From Aliivibrio sifiae (GTDB lineage Bacteria; Pseudomonadota; Gammaproteobacteria; Enterobacterales; Vibrionaceae): DNA of 32,996 nucleotides. The stretch is from positions 1,060,257-1,093,252 of the forward strand of contig NZ_MSCO01000001.1 in assembly GCF_002954705.1 (NCBI RefSeq). Direction: 5' to 3'. The notes under the pieces were generated by a model. That model had not been told where the DNA came from. It was given only the letters and a program-made list of their open reading frames with translations, and did no database searches. Positions 16,920 through 25,373 of this stretch are shown here, piece by piece (position 1 is the first letter of the stretch; every line of letters begins with the position of its first letter). Made by a program: the position numbers and the translations under genes.

Positions 16920-17757
16920 TAGTTGAGTGCTTATTTGCCTTATATTGCTTTGGAGTAGCGGCAACAATACTTTTAAAATGCCGATGAAAGTGACTCTGAT
17001 CGCTAAACCCGAGATCTATTGCTATAGAGGTAATATCATTTCCCTTTTTTAATAAGGTCTTGGCTTTATTTATTTTCATCATCATGTGATATGCATACGG
17101 TGTTATCCCGTATTGTTTTTTAAATGAGTGGATAAGATAAAAATGGCTCAAGCCTGACTCTCTTGCAATCTCAGAGATAGAAATGTTTTTATCTACATTA
17201 TCTGAGATGTACTGATAGGCGAGGTGAGTTGTTTGTTTAGGGATAATGTTGTGCTGTAGTGGTGCGTTAAGATCCTTAATAAAAAGAGCAGAGAAAAAAG
17301 TGATCGCAGATTCTTCAACTAATAATGGAGATTCATTTTTAATCAGGATTTGAATCAATGATTGGAAGTCTCGGAAGAGAATAGGGCATCGGCTGTGGTT
17401 TTGCTTAAATGGTTGGAATTTGTTTTGTTGTGTAGTCAAAATACTTGCTTGTAGCTGTGTTAGCCAATCTGATTCAATAAAAAGCATTTTATAACTCCAA
17501 TCAGTTCCCGGTTTTGGGTTACAAGAATGCACTGCTTCAGGATTTATGATGACTGTGGACCCCGTACTTATTTCTTGCTTTGAATGTTGGTTTATATAAT
17601 CACTCACACCGCTATCGACGACCCCGATTGAAAATTCTGGATGAGCGTGTTTTTTGTAGCAAGCGTTAGAATTATTTGAATAACGTAGTTCAAATGGTAG
17701 GAAAGAGGATCTTAGAAAGTGTGTTTTTGAATTAGCCAATATAACGTCCATTGTCAT
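16909..17757 (-). CDS. AraC family regulator coupled to a LysE exporter
   Basis: 282 residues. The N-terminal cupin-like effector domain includes YKKHAHPEFSIGVVDSG (about 34-50) and a second half around GSTVIINPEAVHSC. The C-terminal AraC domain has ISISEIARESGLSHFYLIHS and ITSIAIDLGFSDQSHFHRHF, ending with the usual TPKQYK. Its ATG (17755-17757) overlaps the stop of the upstream LysE gene in an ATGA arrangement, so translation is coupled and the regulator probably controls export of an amino acid it senses. AraC/LysE pairs of this kind are common in proteobacteria. The 3' end overlaps the convergent SgrR-like gene. Confidence 0.88.
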   Translation of the reverse strand: MTMDVILANSKTHFLRSSFLPFELRYSNNSNACYKKHAHPEFSIGVVDSGVSDYINQHSKQEISTGSTVIINPEAVHSCNPKPGTDWSYKMLFIESDWLTQLQASILTTQQNKFQPFKQNHSRCPILFRDFQSLIQILIKNESPLLVEESAITFFSALFIKDLNAPLQHNIIPKQTTHLAYQYISDNVDKNISISEIARESGLSHFYLIHSFKKQYGITPYAYHMMMKINKAKTLLKKGNDITSIAIDLGFSDQSHFHRHFKSIVAATPKQYKANKHSTIND

Positions 17758-18356
17758 TTTGATATAAAAAATACATATACTACGGTCAGAGCAAGCAAGG
17801 TTCCCATCAATCGATTAAAGATTTTATAATGAATCGGGTGCTCAAGGTATTTTCCGATGGTTAATCCTAATAAGGCCCAAGTGGATATACAGCAGTAACA
17901 TACGATAAAAAATATGACACTAAATGCACCAAGGTCTTCGAGAGGGATCACACCGTTACTGGAAAATACGGTGACACCAGATAAAGAGACAATCCAAGCT
18001 TTTGGGTTTAACCACTGACACAATAAACCTTGTAGCATGGTTGGTGCGTCGCCTTTTTTTGTTTTATCTTGTTCTGTCTTTTTGCTCGTAGCCACTTTAT
18101 AGGCGAGATAAAGTAAAAAGGTACTACCAAGATAATTTAAAACAAGTGTTGCTGCGTGAGAGTCATCAAAGGCTTGTATCAACCCTAATCCTAATGTAAT
18201 AAGAATAGACACAAAACCGACAGTAGCCCCAAAGATATGGGGAATAGTTCTCTTATATCCATGATTAGCGCCGGTAATGGTGGCTAGAATGTTGACTGGC
18301 CCTGGTGATAATGAAGTCACTAATGCGAACATCGCCATGGCTAGAAATAAAGTCAT
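17754..18356 (-). CDS. LysE family amino acid exporter
   Basis: A 200-residue inner-membrane exporter of the LysE/RhtB superfamily. The signature SLSPGPVNILATITGANHGY (about residues 15-34) and LLCQWLNPKAWIVSLSGV (about 110-127) are characteristic, with five to six membrane helices. ATG 18356 has AAGGGA six bases upstream. It is the first gene of a two-gene unit with the AraC regulator. It is distinct from the LysE protein at the left end of the window. Substrate unknown. Confidence 0.9.
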   Translation of the reverse strand: MTLFLAMAMFALVTSLSPGPVNILATITGANHGYKRTIPHIFGATVGFVSILITLGLGLIQAFDDSHAATLVLNYLGSTFLLYLAYKVATSKKTEQDKTKKGDAPTMLQGLLCQWLNPKAWIVSLSGVTVFSSNGVIPLEDLGAFSVIFFIVCYCCISTWALLGLTIGKYLEHPIHYKIFNRLMGTLLALTVVYVFFISK

Positions 18357-18512
18357 ATGTATCCCTTTTTTGTCTTTAATATTCTGCTAATCACAATAAG
18401 CGATAAGAAGATGAGAGTTATTGTACAAAATTGTTTTTTTTTACATTTAGCTAACACATTTTAATGAGGTGGTGCTGTATGTTTGTGGCAATATTAAAAA
18501 GGAATGGAATTC

Positions 18513-19253
18513 ATGTTTAAAATTACTCTAGCGCTATTAAGTGCCGTTATTGGTTTTAATGCTTCAGCAGCCGATGCACCGGTTAAACCTCTTCAGTTTG
18601 AAGAAATTACGAATAATGTTTTTTTGGTTAAATCGTACCGTGAATTTAAAAATTTACAGAATCCGAATAAACCTATTTTAGTCGACGCTAATTCATTAGT
18701 GTATGTTGATGGAAAAGATGTGTATTTGATAGATACGCCATGGAATGCATCGAATATGCCTCAATTAATGACATGGATTGAAAACAGAGGGTTAACACTA
18801 AAGAAAACCATATTTTCTCATTTTCATGAAGATCAGACGGGTGGTTTAGAGTACTTGCAAGAGCATAATTTTGATACTTACGCTTCAACATTAACGAATA
18901 CGTTTTTGAAAGGTGATAATAAGAAAGCCACTAATCATGAGTTTTCAGATGATAATTTTGTGTTACTAGAAAATAAGATTGAAGTCTTCTATCCGGGAGC
19001 GGGTCATACTAAAGATAATGCTGTTGTATGGTTACCAAAAGAACAAGTATTACTGGGTGGTTGCTTAATGCGAGCGAATGAAGTCAATACGATTGGATGG
19101 ACTGGTGATGCTGATAAGAAAGAATGGGCAAACTCGGCTCAGAAAGTATTAACAAAATATCCTAAAGCTCGATTCGTCGTTCCTGGGCATGGTAACGTTG
19201 GGGAAGGAACCAGTATTATTAGTCACACTGTCGATATTGCTGAAAATTTATAA
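18513..19253 (+). CDS. Subclass B1-type metallo-beta-lactamase homologue
   Basis: 246 residues from ATG 18513. The ATG at 18504 lies against the AAGGA Shine-Dalgarno (18499-18503), while 18513 is nine bases away. A signal peptide MFKITLALLSAVIGFNASA predicts a periplasmic protein. All zinc ligands of subclass B1 are present: HFHED (H103, H105, D107), GHT (H165), the GGC Cys (C184) and PGHG (H226). After the Cys comes LMR, so position BBL 224 is Arg as in VIM rather than the Lys of many B1 enzymes, and GWTGDA suggests Trp where Asn233 is usual. Known marine relatives include ALI-1 of Aliivibrio salmonicida. Carbapenem hydrolysis is plausible but unproven. Monocistronic, with a strong terminator. 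Confidence 0.88.
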   Translation: MFKITLALLSAVIGFNASAADAPVKPLQFEEITNNVFLVKSYREFKNLQNPNKPILVDANSLVYVDGKDVYLIDTPWNASNMPQLMTWIENRGLTLKKTIFSHFHEDQTGGLEYLQEHNFDTYASTLTNTFLKGDNKKATNHEFSDDNFVLLENKIEVFYPGAGHTKDNAVVWLPKEQVLLGGCLMRANEVNTIGWTGDADKKEWANSAQKVLTKYPKARFVVPGHGNVGEGTSIISHTVDIAENL

Positions 19254-19268
19254 GACGAAATAGAATAT

Positions 19269-19306
19269 AAAAGCCCTGTTTAGTGATTATTAAACAGGGC
19301 TTTTTT
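19269..19306. terminator. Strong bidirectional terminator
   Basis: AAAAGCCCTGTTTA (19269-19282) and TAAACAGGGCTTTT (19291-19304) form a perfect 14-bp stem with an 8-base loop, followed by further T. It lies between the convergent beta-lactamase-like gene and the DUF1993 gene. Confidence 0.93.
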
Positions 19307-19324
19307 AATGGATTAAGAGTTACT

Positions 19325-19849
19325 TTATGCTGAAGGAGTAAGAGACAACGCGCCAATAAAGTCAATTTTACTTAACTGAACCCCTTCTTTTCGTAATAGG
19401 TTATACAGCGTTGTTTGATGAAAATAGAGATTAGGTGTTGAGAATGACGTAATAAAGTTTTCAGTGGTAAAAGTCATTGGTCTTTCTGGATAATGGAAAA
19501 TTACCGTTTCCCCATTTCGTGAATTTACGTCGTCTGCAGTAATTGTATTTAATTCGCTCTGAGTGTTTTTAATTAATTCAATCAATCCATCAAAGTCAAT
19601 TTCCCCTAATGGGGATTGAATATAGAAATCACCATTTAATACGGCTTTTGTTGCTTGAAGTGTATGCTGACAAATGGCATTAACTTGAAATGAAAGTGGG
19701 AGCATATCATCAACTAATTGAAGATTTACGATCTCATTCGCTTCTCTATTTTCTGCTTCAAAATGCGCTTTAGCTTTAGTCATTAAATGGATGGCAACAT
19801 TTAGTGAATTAGAGAAAGGAGTAAGGGTAATATCAGAAAGCATGGTCAT
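19325..19849 (-). CDS. DUF1993 family protein
   Basis: 174 residues from ATG 19849. The open frame continues to a TTG at 19912, but AAGGA sits just upstream of ATG 19849 and the family normally begins near this point. The segment LVDDMLPLSFQVNAICQHT (about 45-63) and the C-terminal TPNLYFHQTTLYNLLRKEGV followed by the KIDFIGAL end match DUF1993 proteins as I recall them. These are probably four-helix bundle proteins related to the DinB/YfiT fold. Function is unknown. No signal peptide is visible. Confidence 0.82.
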   Translation of the reverse strand: MTMLSDITLTPFSNSLNVAIHLMTKAKAHFEAENREANEIVNLQLVDDMLPLSFQVNAICQHTLQATKAVLNGDFYIQSPLGEIDFDGLIELIKNTQSELNTITADDVNSRNGETVIFHYPERPMTFTTENFITSFSTPNLYFHQTTLYNLLRKEGVQLSKIDFIGALSLTPSA

Positions 19850-20081
19850 GAAAATTCCTTTAGTAATGACGAGAGTTGAATTCAATGTAGATAAATACTC
19901 TTCACTTTGCAAATCAGCGCTTTCTTAATGTGGGGCAAATGATGAGGAGTGTTAATTTTTCAAGCTTAATTTATCTGACGATAAGCAAAAAGAGATCCTA
20001 AATTATGTGGTACAACGCTGCAGTTAGGAGTAAAACGTTTATCTTCTGTGGTAGACAGCGTGTCGCTGGAAAGAGATAAAT

Positions 20082-20555
20082 ATGACAACAGTAAGAAAAG
20101 GGTTACGAGCCGTCGCGATATTAGAAGCAACAAAAGGGACTGTATCTCTGATTGTTGGACTTGGGCTTCATGCGTTAGCTGGAAAAAATCTACGCCAGTT
20201 AGCAGAATCGATCGTTAGTCGTTGTCATTTGAACCCTGCGAGTGAGTTGCCGAGTGTATTTATACATGCCGCAAGCAGTTTAACGGGGACTAAAATAACG
20301 TTATTGGCCATTGGTGCGCTTATTTATTCTGTTGTGCGTTTTGTTGAGGCTTATGGCCTGTGGCGAGAGCAACTATGGACAGAATGGTTTGCTTTAATTA
20401 GTGGTGCGATTTATTTACCTTTTGAAATATATGAAATGCTTTTTCATACGAGTATTTTAGGGGTTGGGGTATTTCTAGTTAATGTCTTTATTGTCGCTTA
20501 TATGGCGTATTCGCTATTTGGTGCAAGACGTAATGAAGGTGATTTAGGAGTATAA
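20082..20555 (+). CDS. DUF2127 membrane protein
   Basis: A 157-residue inner-membrane protein. It begins KGLRAVAILEATKGTVSLIV, and the segment RFVEAYGLWREQLWTEWFAL with ISGAIYLPFEIYEM is typical of DUF2127. Four membrane helices are predicted by eye (about 10-32, 75-97, 103-122, 126-148). The function of the family is not established. ATG 20082 has GGAAAGAG just upstream. No partner gene is evident; brnQ downstream has its own promoter. Confidence 0.82.
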   Translation: MTTVRKGLRAVAILEATKGTVSLIVGLGLHALAGKNLRQLAESIVSRCHLNPASELPSVFIHAASSLTGTKITLLAIGALIYSVVRFVEAYGLWREQLWTEWFALISGAIYLPFEIYEMLFHTSILGVGVFLVNVFIVAYMAYSLFGARRNEGDLGV

Positions 20556-20599
20556 ATCTACTCATAATTGAGATCGTGATATATTTAACTATTATGATG

Positions 20600-20628
20600 T
20601 TTACAATGTGGTTTATTACTTATATATT
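20600..20628 (+). promoter_or_regulatory. Sigma-70 promoter of the brnQ leader transcript
   Basis: TTTACA (20600-20605), a 17-base spacer, then TATATT (20623-20628): five of six matches in both hexamers with ideal spacing. Transcription would begin near 20635, about 30 bases before the leader peptide ATG. Confidence 0.72.
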
Positions 20629-20664
20629 GAATTCGTTGCCACGATAAACGACTAGGATACATTC

Positions 20665-20775
20665 ATGCTTTCTTCTACAGCCCTACAATTTGTTGCTTTA
20701 TGCAAAACAATGCTCGGTGCTGTGTCGCGTGTAACATCATCTATTATTGCAGTCATTCTAGTGATTATTAACTAG
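20665..20775 (+). CDS. Branched-chain-rich leader peptide of brnQ
   Basis: A 36-codon reading frame starting at ATG 20665, with AGGA at 20654-20657 seven bases upstream, and ending at TAG 20773-20775. The last ten sense codons before the stop read IIAVILVIIN, eight of them Ile, Val or Leu. More Val and Leu codons occur earlier (positions 10, 12, 17, 20, 23). This resembles the regulatory peptides IlvL and IvbL of enteric bacteria in length, position and composition. The stop codon abuts the first arm of a hairpin (G20775 is its first base), so the ribosome position decides which RNA structure forms. The peptide itself probably has no function. It is a small gene easily missed by annotation. 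Confidence 0.82.
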   Translation: MLSSTALQFVALCKTMLGAVSRVTSSIIAVILVIIN

Positions 20776-20835
20776 GCTGACGGCACTTCCGTCAGCCAGG
20801 CTGACGGGAGACTGCTTTATATTCTTCTTGTTTTT
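20775..20835 (+). promoter_or_regulatory. Attenuator-like alternative hairpins upstream of brnQ
   Basis: Segment 1 GGCTGACGG (20775-20783), segment 2 CCGTCAGCC (20789-20797) and segment 3 GGCTGACGG (20799-20807) allow two exclusive pairings: 1:2 (9 bp, 5-base loop) or 2:3. The 2:3 form extends to 11 bp (20786-20796 with 20800-20810, one G-U). A U-rich tract follows from 20816 (TTTATATTCTTCTTG and TTTTT). In addition GCAGTC (20749-20754, inside the leader codons) is complementary to GACTGC (20810-20815), immediately before that tract. Another CTGACGG occurs at 20846-20852 and TCAGCC at 20837-20842. Likely logic: ribosome at the stop covers segment 1, so 2:3 forms and terminates; a ribosome stalled at Ile/Val/Leu codons leaves 1:2 to form and brnQ is transcribed. 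Confidence 0.72.
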
Positions 20836-20904
20836 CTCAGCCAATCTGACGGTCCACAATAAAAGCTACTAGGGTTCAGCCCAATAGCAAAGAGGACTTG
20901 TACA

Positions 20905-22224
20905 TTGAAAAAACACAACTTGCTTGCGATTGGTCTAATGACTTTTGCCATGTTTCTTGGCGCAGGAAATATAATTTTCCCTCCTTTTCTTGGTTTAGAG
21001 GCTGGCACTCAATATCTGCCTGCTATGTTTGGCTTTTTGCTTACAGCGGTCGGACTTCCTGCGCTTACTTTAATCGTGTTAGGGCGTTTAAGTAGTAGTG
21101 GTCAGTTAACAGAGGCACTTCCAAAACCATTAGCTATTTCTTTCTGGGTATTACTTTTTACTGCAATTGGACCTGCTTTTGGTATGCCAAGGGCGGTAAC
21201 TGTAGCTTATGAAATGGGAATTAAGCCGTTCTTTTCTGGTGACCACCTGCTTATCTTCTCGGTATTATTTGTTGGTATTACATTATTGCTGGCCTTTCAG
21301 AGAGGAAAGTTAGTCGATTATATTGGTAAAGTAATGACTCCCTTATTGGTTTTGATGTTAGCTGCATTGGCATTAGCTGCCATTATTACACCTTTAGGGG
21401 TGCTTAATGTTCCAAGTGCTGATTACCAATATAAAGCGGTCACCAGTGGATTAATCCAAGGGTATATGACGATGGATGCGATTGCTGCTGTTGGATTTGG
21501 TTGGGTTATTATCAAAGCAATTAAAGACAAAGGGTGTGAGTCTCCACAAGCGGTTTTTCAAGCAACGCTTAAAGTAACATTAGTTTATGCAGTGCTTATG
21601 TCAGCGTGTTATTTAGCAATGGCTTATGTCGGTGCGACTTCGGCTTCTATCTCTGCAGGCGCAACTAATGGCGGTGAGTTATTAACTCGTTATGTGGCGG
21701 AAATATTTGGTCCAATGGGACAATATTTGTTAGCGGGTATTATTATTATGGCGTGCTTAACAACGACAGTTGGTTTAACGAATGCGTGTGCTGAATATTA
21801 CCAACAAACATTCCGTTCACCATTTGCGCTTACGGCTATTATTGTTACTACGGTCACTGGAGTGGTGGCGAACTTCGGTTTAGAGCAAATCTTAGCGATT
21901 AGCTTACCTGCTATTCTAATCCTTTGCCCTATAGCCATTGCATTAGTGCTAACTGCGCTTTTCTTACCGACAACAAAGCGTAATTTATCTACTTATGTCA
22001 CAATCGTTATGATTTCTTTGGCTTTTGGTAGTTTAGATGCTCTGCATATTTTAGGGCAATTACCTACCTCTTTGGCGGAGTCATTAACTCGTTATGTTCC
22101 GTTATTTGAAGCTCATGCGAGTTGGTTCTTCCCAGTTTTTGTTGTAATAGGATTAAGTAAATTACTTCATCGACAATCAAGCCGTTCAATGGAATGTGGT
22201 GAGAAAGCAACGAATACTAAATAA
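20905..22224 (+). CDS. brnQ: Branched-chain amino acid importer BrnQ (LIVCS family)
   Basis: A 439-residue inner-membrane symporter that imports leucine, isoleucine and valine with a cation. It starts with TTG at 20905, supported by GAGGA (20892-20896) and by the family N-terminus NLLAIGLMTFAMFLGAGNII. Other conserved segments are GPAFGMPRAVTVAYEMGI (about 91-108), GYMTMDAIAAVGFGWVI and TVGLTNACAEYYQQTF. About 12 membrane helices are expected, and the length equals that of E. coli BrnQ (439). A leader peptide rich in Ile/Val/Leu codons and alternative hairpins precede it, suggesting control by transcription attenuation. A strong terminator follows. Confidence 0.94.
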   Translation: MKKHNLLAIGLMTFAMFLGAGNIIFPPFLGLEAGTQYLPAMFGFLLTAVGLPALTLIVLGRLSSSGQLTEALPKPLAISFWVLLFTAIGPAFGMPRAVTVAYEMGIKPFFSGDHLLIFSVLFVGITLLLAFQRGKLVDYIGKVMTPLLVLMLAALALAAIITPLGVLNVPSADYQYKAVTSGLIQGYMTMDAIAAVGFGWVIIKAIKDKGCESPQAVFQATLKVTLVYAVLMSACYLAMAYVGATSASISAGATNGGELLTRYVAEIFGPMGQYLLAGIIIMACLTTTVGLTNACAEYYQQTFRSPFALTAIIVTTVTGVVANFGLEQILAISLPAILILCPIAIALVLTALFLPTTKRNLSTYVTIVMISLAFGSLDALHILGQLPTSLAESLTRYVPLFEAHASWFFPVFVVIGLSKLLHRQSSRSMECGEKATNTK

Positions 22225-22240
22225 AATATAAACGGACACA

Positions 22241-22276
22241 AAAAATCCCTTTGCTTTACTGCAAGGGGATTTTTAT
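22241..22276. terminator. Strong bidirectional terminator after brnQ
   Basis: AAAAATCCCTTTGC (22241-22254) pairs with GCAAGGGGATTTTT (22261-22274), 14 bp with one G-U and a 6-base loop, T-rich on both strands. It separates brnQ from the convergent metallopeptidase-like gene. Confidence 0.92.
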
Positions 22277-22325
22277 TGGAATTACTCATGTTAAATACGA
22301 ATTTCTTACATCTACATTAAGCATA

Positions 22326-25082
22326 TTATAATGGAACGGAGAATCCTGCTTTAAAACTGTTCTTATCGGTAATTGGATTCTCATCATTGTGAATATATTG
22401 AGTGTAAAACCCAATAGGTAATACATTCATGATTAACGTATCAAAATGAAGTCCAATAATACCTTGGTTAATATCTACATCACCTAGTGTATTCACTTTC
22501 CCTAAATCATAACGACGGTAAGACAATTCAATCATTTCACGACGTAATGAGATTGGGCCTTTGAAAGAATAAGCTGACAAATTAATCACTTTTGACAGTG
22601 TTAACTCAGCCAAACTAGCGGTTTCGGCAAAGGCACCATCTTTAAGTGACGGCATAATAAAACTGCTAGGGTCGTTATTAATGAAATCATTGCCTTGTGT
22701 TAATTCGACGCCTCGACGTTCATATATTCCAGCTTTGTTTGTATCACTGCCTGAATATTTCCCTGATAGATTAATGTAAAACTCTGCAGGTAAATCGGTT
22801 CCAAATGATAAAGACGCTCCGTGAATTGCGTCATCTCGATCTTGAACACCATAGAGTGACACTGCTGCTTCCTTGTTTAATAGCCAACTATTACCGTAAT
22901 GCTCGGTACGAGAAATATCTAACTGAGCAGATAAGGGCTCACGTTCGTTTAATTTATAATCTTGATAGAAATTACCTGAGATTTCTGCATTCCAAAAACC
23001 AGTCTGTAGGAAAGGTAATCGTAATTGAGCAGCAAGGCCGCTGTTGCGAGTTTGATCTTTTTGGATATTAGTATCAGAGTAATTGTCATTTAAGACATAA
23101 TAAGCACGAACTCCGCCCATAATGAAAAATTGATTATTGCTAAAACCAGCACCAATTAAATCACTGTATTCATCATCATTCATTGTCCAAAGGTTATAGG
23201 TACTGCGTTGCAACGGGTCAGTAAATTCAAACGTTGCGTTATAACGTAGTTTTTGTTTATCTTCTCCGTTATCGTCTTTCTCTGATGCTGCTCCAACCGT
23301 TAATGCGCCTCGACTGTAGTGAATATTATTGAATAGTCCATAAGACGTATCAGTGTTGAGTGGTTTGTCTTCAAGGTTCGCTAATTTTTGTTGTTGCTGA
23401 TCAGCTAGGCCGCCTTTGTCATCCCAAAAGAGTTTAACTTGATAAGGCGCTTCTGCAGTTATTTCCATATCTTCGACAACATAATAGTAATCATCAGCAG
23501 AGATCGCAGTTGCTAGTACTTTGTCATCATTAATTAATTGAGCATCAATCACATTGTCTGCGTTAAGAACGCGCTCAACTTTGCCATCTTTAGTTCGATA
23601 AAGAGAGCTACCTGTTTCAGTATTCGCAATAAAATAAACTCGACCTTGGCTATCAACATCTTTAACGATGGAATAGAAAGCGGGTAGAGTTAAGAGGGAT
23701 TCTTTATTGCGATATAACGTTCGATTATTATCTTTTTGGACAAAGTAATAGAGGTTGTCATTGTGAACTAATACCGATGAGTTAACTGCCTTGTATAACT
23801 CATCTCCAACATAGAGTTGAGGTTGAACAAAAGACTCTGTAGTTTTGAAATACACGTCTTTGCCATCGCTCGTATAGCCTTGATGAACCCGGCCTTCGCT
23901 GCCTTTCTTAATTTGAGCGTCGTTATCAAATAAGCCTTGAGTGGTACGCCAAACCGAAGTGCGACGTCCTGAAACGGTATAGTATTTATCTTGATTGTAA
24001 TAAACTTTCCCCATATCTAAGCTGCTGCTTTCTTTGGTTACTTCATTATTTGTTAAATTATAATGAACCAGAGTCGGGGCACGGACAGCGGTAGGATTGG
24101 TTAAGAAAAGAATATTCCCTTGTTGGGTGTTGAGCTCACCATAATATTTAGATCGAGCAATGACTTTCCCTTGTGCTAATTGCATCTCTTTTGCTTCTTG
24201 GGTTTCTTGTTTAACCCATGCAGCGAAAGTGGTATCAAAATCTTCTCCAACCGTTTTTTTCATTGGTTTGTTGACTTGGAAAGGCCATAACCAATGTTGA
24301 GACCGATTTTTAAAATACTTATTAGTGACATCTAGACCGTAAGTTTTAGCTAGATAATATTGGTATTGAGAGCCAAAGACATAAGTACTTTCTCCATATG
24401 GGAAGAAAAGCGTATCGTTATAAAGGCGCTCTTGCGATAAATTACTGGCTTTAGCGTGCACATGCGTCATTGCTCTGTATCGACCACTGTAAAGTCGACC
24501 ACCTTGACCATGCCAAGATTCATTTAAAACTGCGTTCCCCTCAAGCATAAAACTTGAAGAGGTTGAATTGGGTAATACAGCAGGAATAATACCAATAGGC
24601 CCAATAGAACCATTGTGAAGAACAGCAAACATAGATTTAGAGACGAGATTATCTTTTGCGTTCATTTGATAATCATGGGCCGTTTCATGAAATAACAAGG
24701 TGTCGAGCCAAGAGCTTGATGAAAAATAGTCGGGGAGTTGTGCGCCACCCATATAGTTGATTTGTCGATTTAGTGGGTATTGTGTTGAAAAACCATTAGC
24801 AATTTGATTATAAGATGACATCAAGCCGACATTTAAACGGTCATCCATTTGATAGCCAAAAGTATCCTCGTAAGCTGGTTGTAATATGCTCTCAATACCA
24901 GCGGCATGCTCTGCGTGTTGTTTGTTTTCTTCGGTGAAAATAAGGCGAGTATTACGTACATCTTGAGTATAGTAGTCTTGGTCTTGGGCTACCCCTGCAT
25001 TATTAGGTGTTACCAATGGGGCGGCATAGGCAAGCGTAGGAATGGTAAAAAATAGCGTTAATCTGGAAATGAATGTTTTCAT
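22326..25082 (-). CDS. Secreted zinc metallopeptidase-like protein with propeller and C-terminal barrel
   Basis: A 918-residue envelope protein. The signal peptide MKTFISRLTLFFTIPTLAYA is followed by a domain with a zinc motif HETAH (132-136, in LLFHETAHDYQ) and a candidate third ligand Glu181 in FMLEGNAVLNES, the spacing of gluzincin peptidases. About residues 310-560 carry short repeats of the type VYFxxxxxxxxxLYR (DVYFKTTESFVQPQLYVG, GRVYFIANTETGSSLYRT), as in TolB or WD-like propellers. About 600-918 consist of alternating aromatic strands such as YNLWTMNDDEYSDLIGAGFS, as in outer-membrane barrels. I do not recognise a named family. A surface-anchored protease is inferred; the active-site assignment is by motif only. 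ATG 25082 has AAGAGA upstream. Confidence 0.72.
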   Translation of the reverse strand: MKTFISRLTLFFTIPTLAYAAPLVTPNNAGVAQDQDYYTQDVRNTRLIFTEENKQHAEHAAGIESILQPAYEDTFGYQMDDRLNVGLMSSYNQIANGFSTQYPLNRQINYMGGAQLPDYFSSSSWLDTLLFHETAHDYQMNAKDNLVSKSMFAVLHNGSIGPIGIIPAVLPNSTSSSFMLEGNAVLNESWHGQGGRLYSGRYRAMTHVHAKASNLSQERLYNDTLFFPYGESTYVFGSQYQYYLAKTYGLDVTNKYFKNRSQHWLWPFQVNKPMKKTVGEDFDTTFAAWVKQETQEAKEMQLAQGKVIARSKYYGELNTQQGNILFLTNPTAVRAPTLVHYNLTNNEVTKESSSLDMGKVYYNQDKYYTVSGRRTSVWRTTQGLFDNDAQIKKGSEGRVHQGYTSDGKDVYFKTTESFVQPQLYVGDELYKAVNSSVLVHNDNLYYFVQKDNNRTLYRNKESLLTLPAFYSIVKDVDSQGRVYFIANTETGSSLYRTKDGKVERVLNADNVIDAQLINDDKVLATAISADDYYYVVEDMEITAEAPYQVKLFWDDKGGLADQQQQKLANLEDKPLNTDTSYGLFNNIHYSRGALTVGAASEKDDNGEDKQKLRYNATFEFTDPLQRSTYNLWTMNDDEYSDLIGAGFSNNQFFIMGGVRAYYVLNDNYSDTNIQKDQTRNSGLAAQLRLPFLQTGFWNAEISGNFYQDYKLNEREPLSAQLDISRTEHYGNSWLLNKEAAVSLYGVQDRDDAIHGASLSFGTDLPAEFYINLSGKYSGSDTNKAGIYERRGVELTQGNDFINNDPSSFIMPSLKDGAFAETASLAELTLSKVINLSAYSFKGPISLRREMIELSYRRYDLGKVNTLGDVDINQGIIGLHFDTLIMNVLPIGFYTQYIHNDENPITDKNSFKAGFSVPL

Positions 25083-25315
25083 TTAAATTCTCTTAATATA
25101 TTAAAGGTTGTGTTGCCTAGAGCTGATATAAATAAGTGAGCAATGGAAATGAAATGGAAATAAAAGGCGATGAGATAAATAAATTATAGGTCTATTTTTA
25201 GATATATAGATAGATTAAGTACTGACGGGGAAGTTATCATTATTTAAGTAATTGATATCATGGGAAATGTACACGATTACATTCCCGATAACTTCTTTGT
25301 AGGTACTTAGAAGAA

Positions 25316-25341
25316 TAAAATGGGCAGTTAAAAACTACCCA
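25316..25341 (-). terminator. Candidate terminator of the small barrel gene
   Basis: TGGGCAGT (25321-25328) pairs with ACTACCCA (25334-25341) with one mismatch. On the minus strand the stem is followed by TTTTATTCTTC. It lies 33 bases after the barrel gene's stop. The rest of 25083-25315 shows no gene I can support. Confidence 0.55.
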
Positions 25342-25373
25342 CTGATTAATTCCCTGGCCAACAATTGTTATTA

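Noticed and set aside
19850-19912. TTG-initiated extension of the DUF1993 protein
   Set aside because: AAGGA precedes ATG 19849 and the family begins there; the extra 21 residues do not resemble the family.
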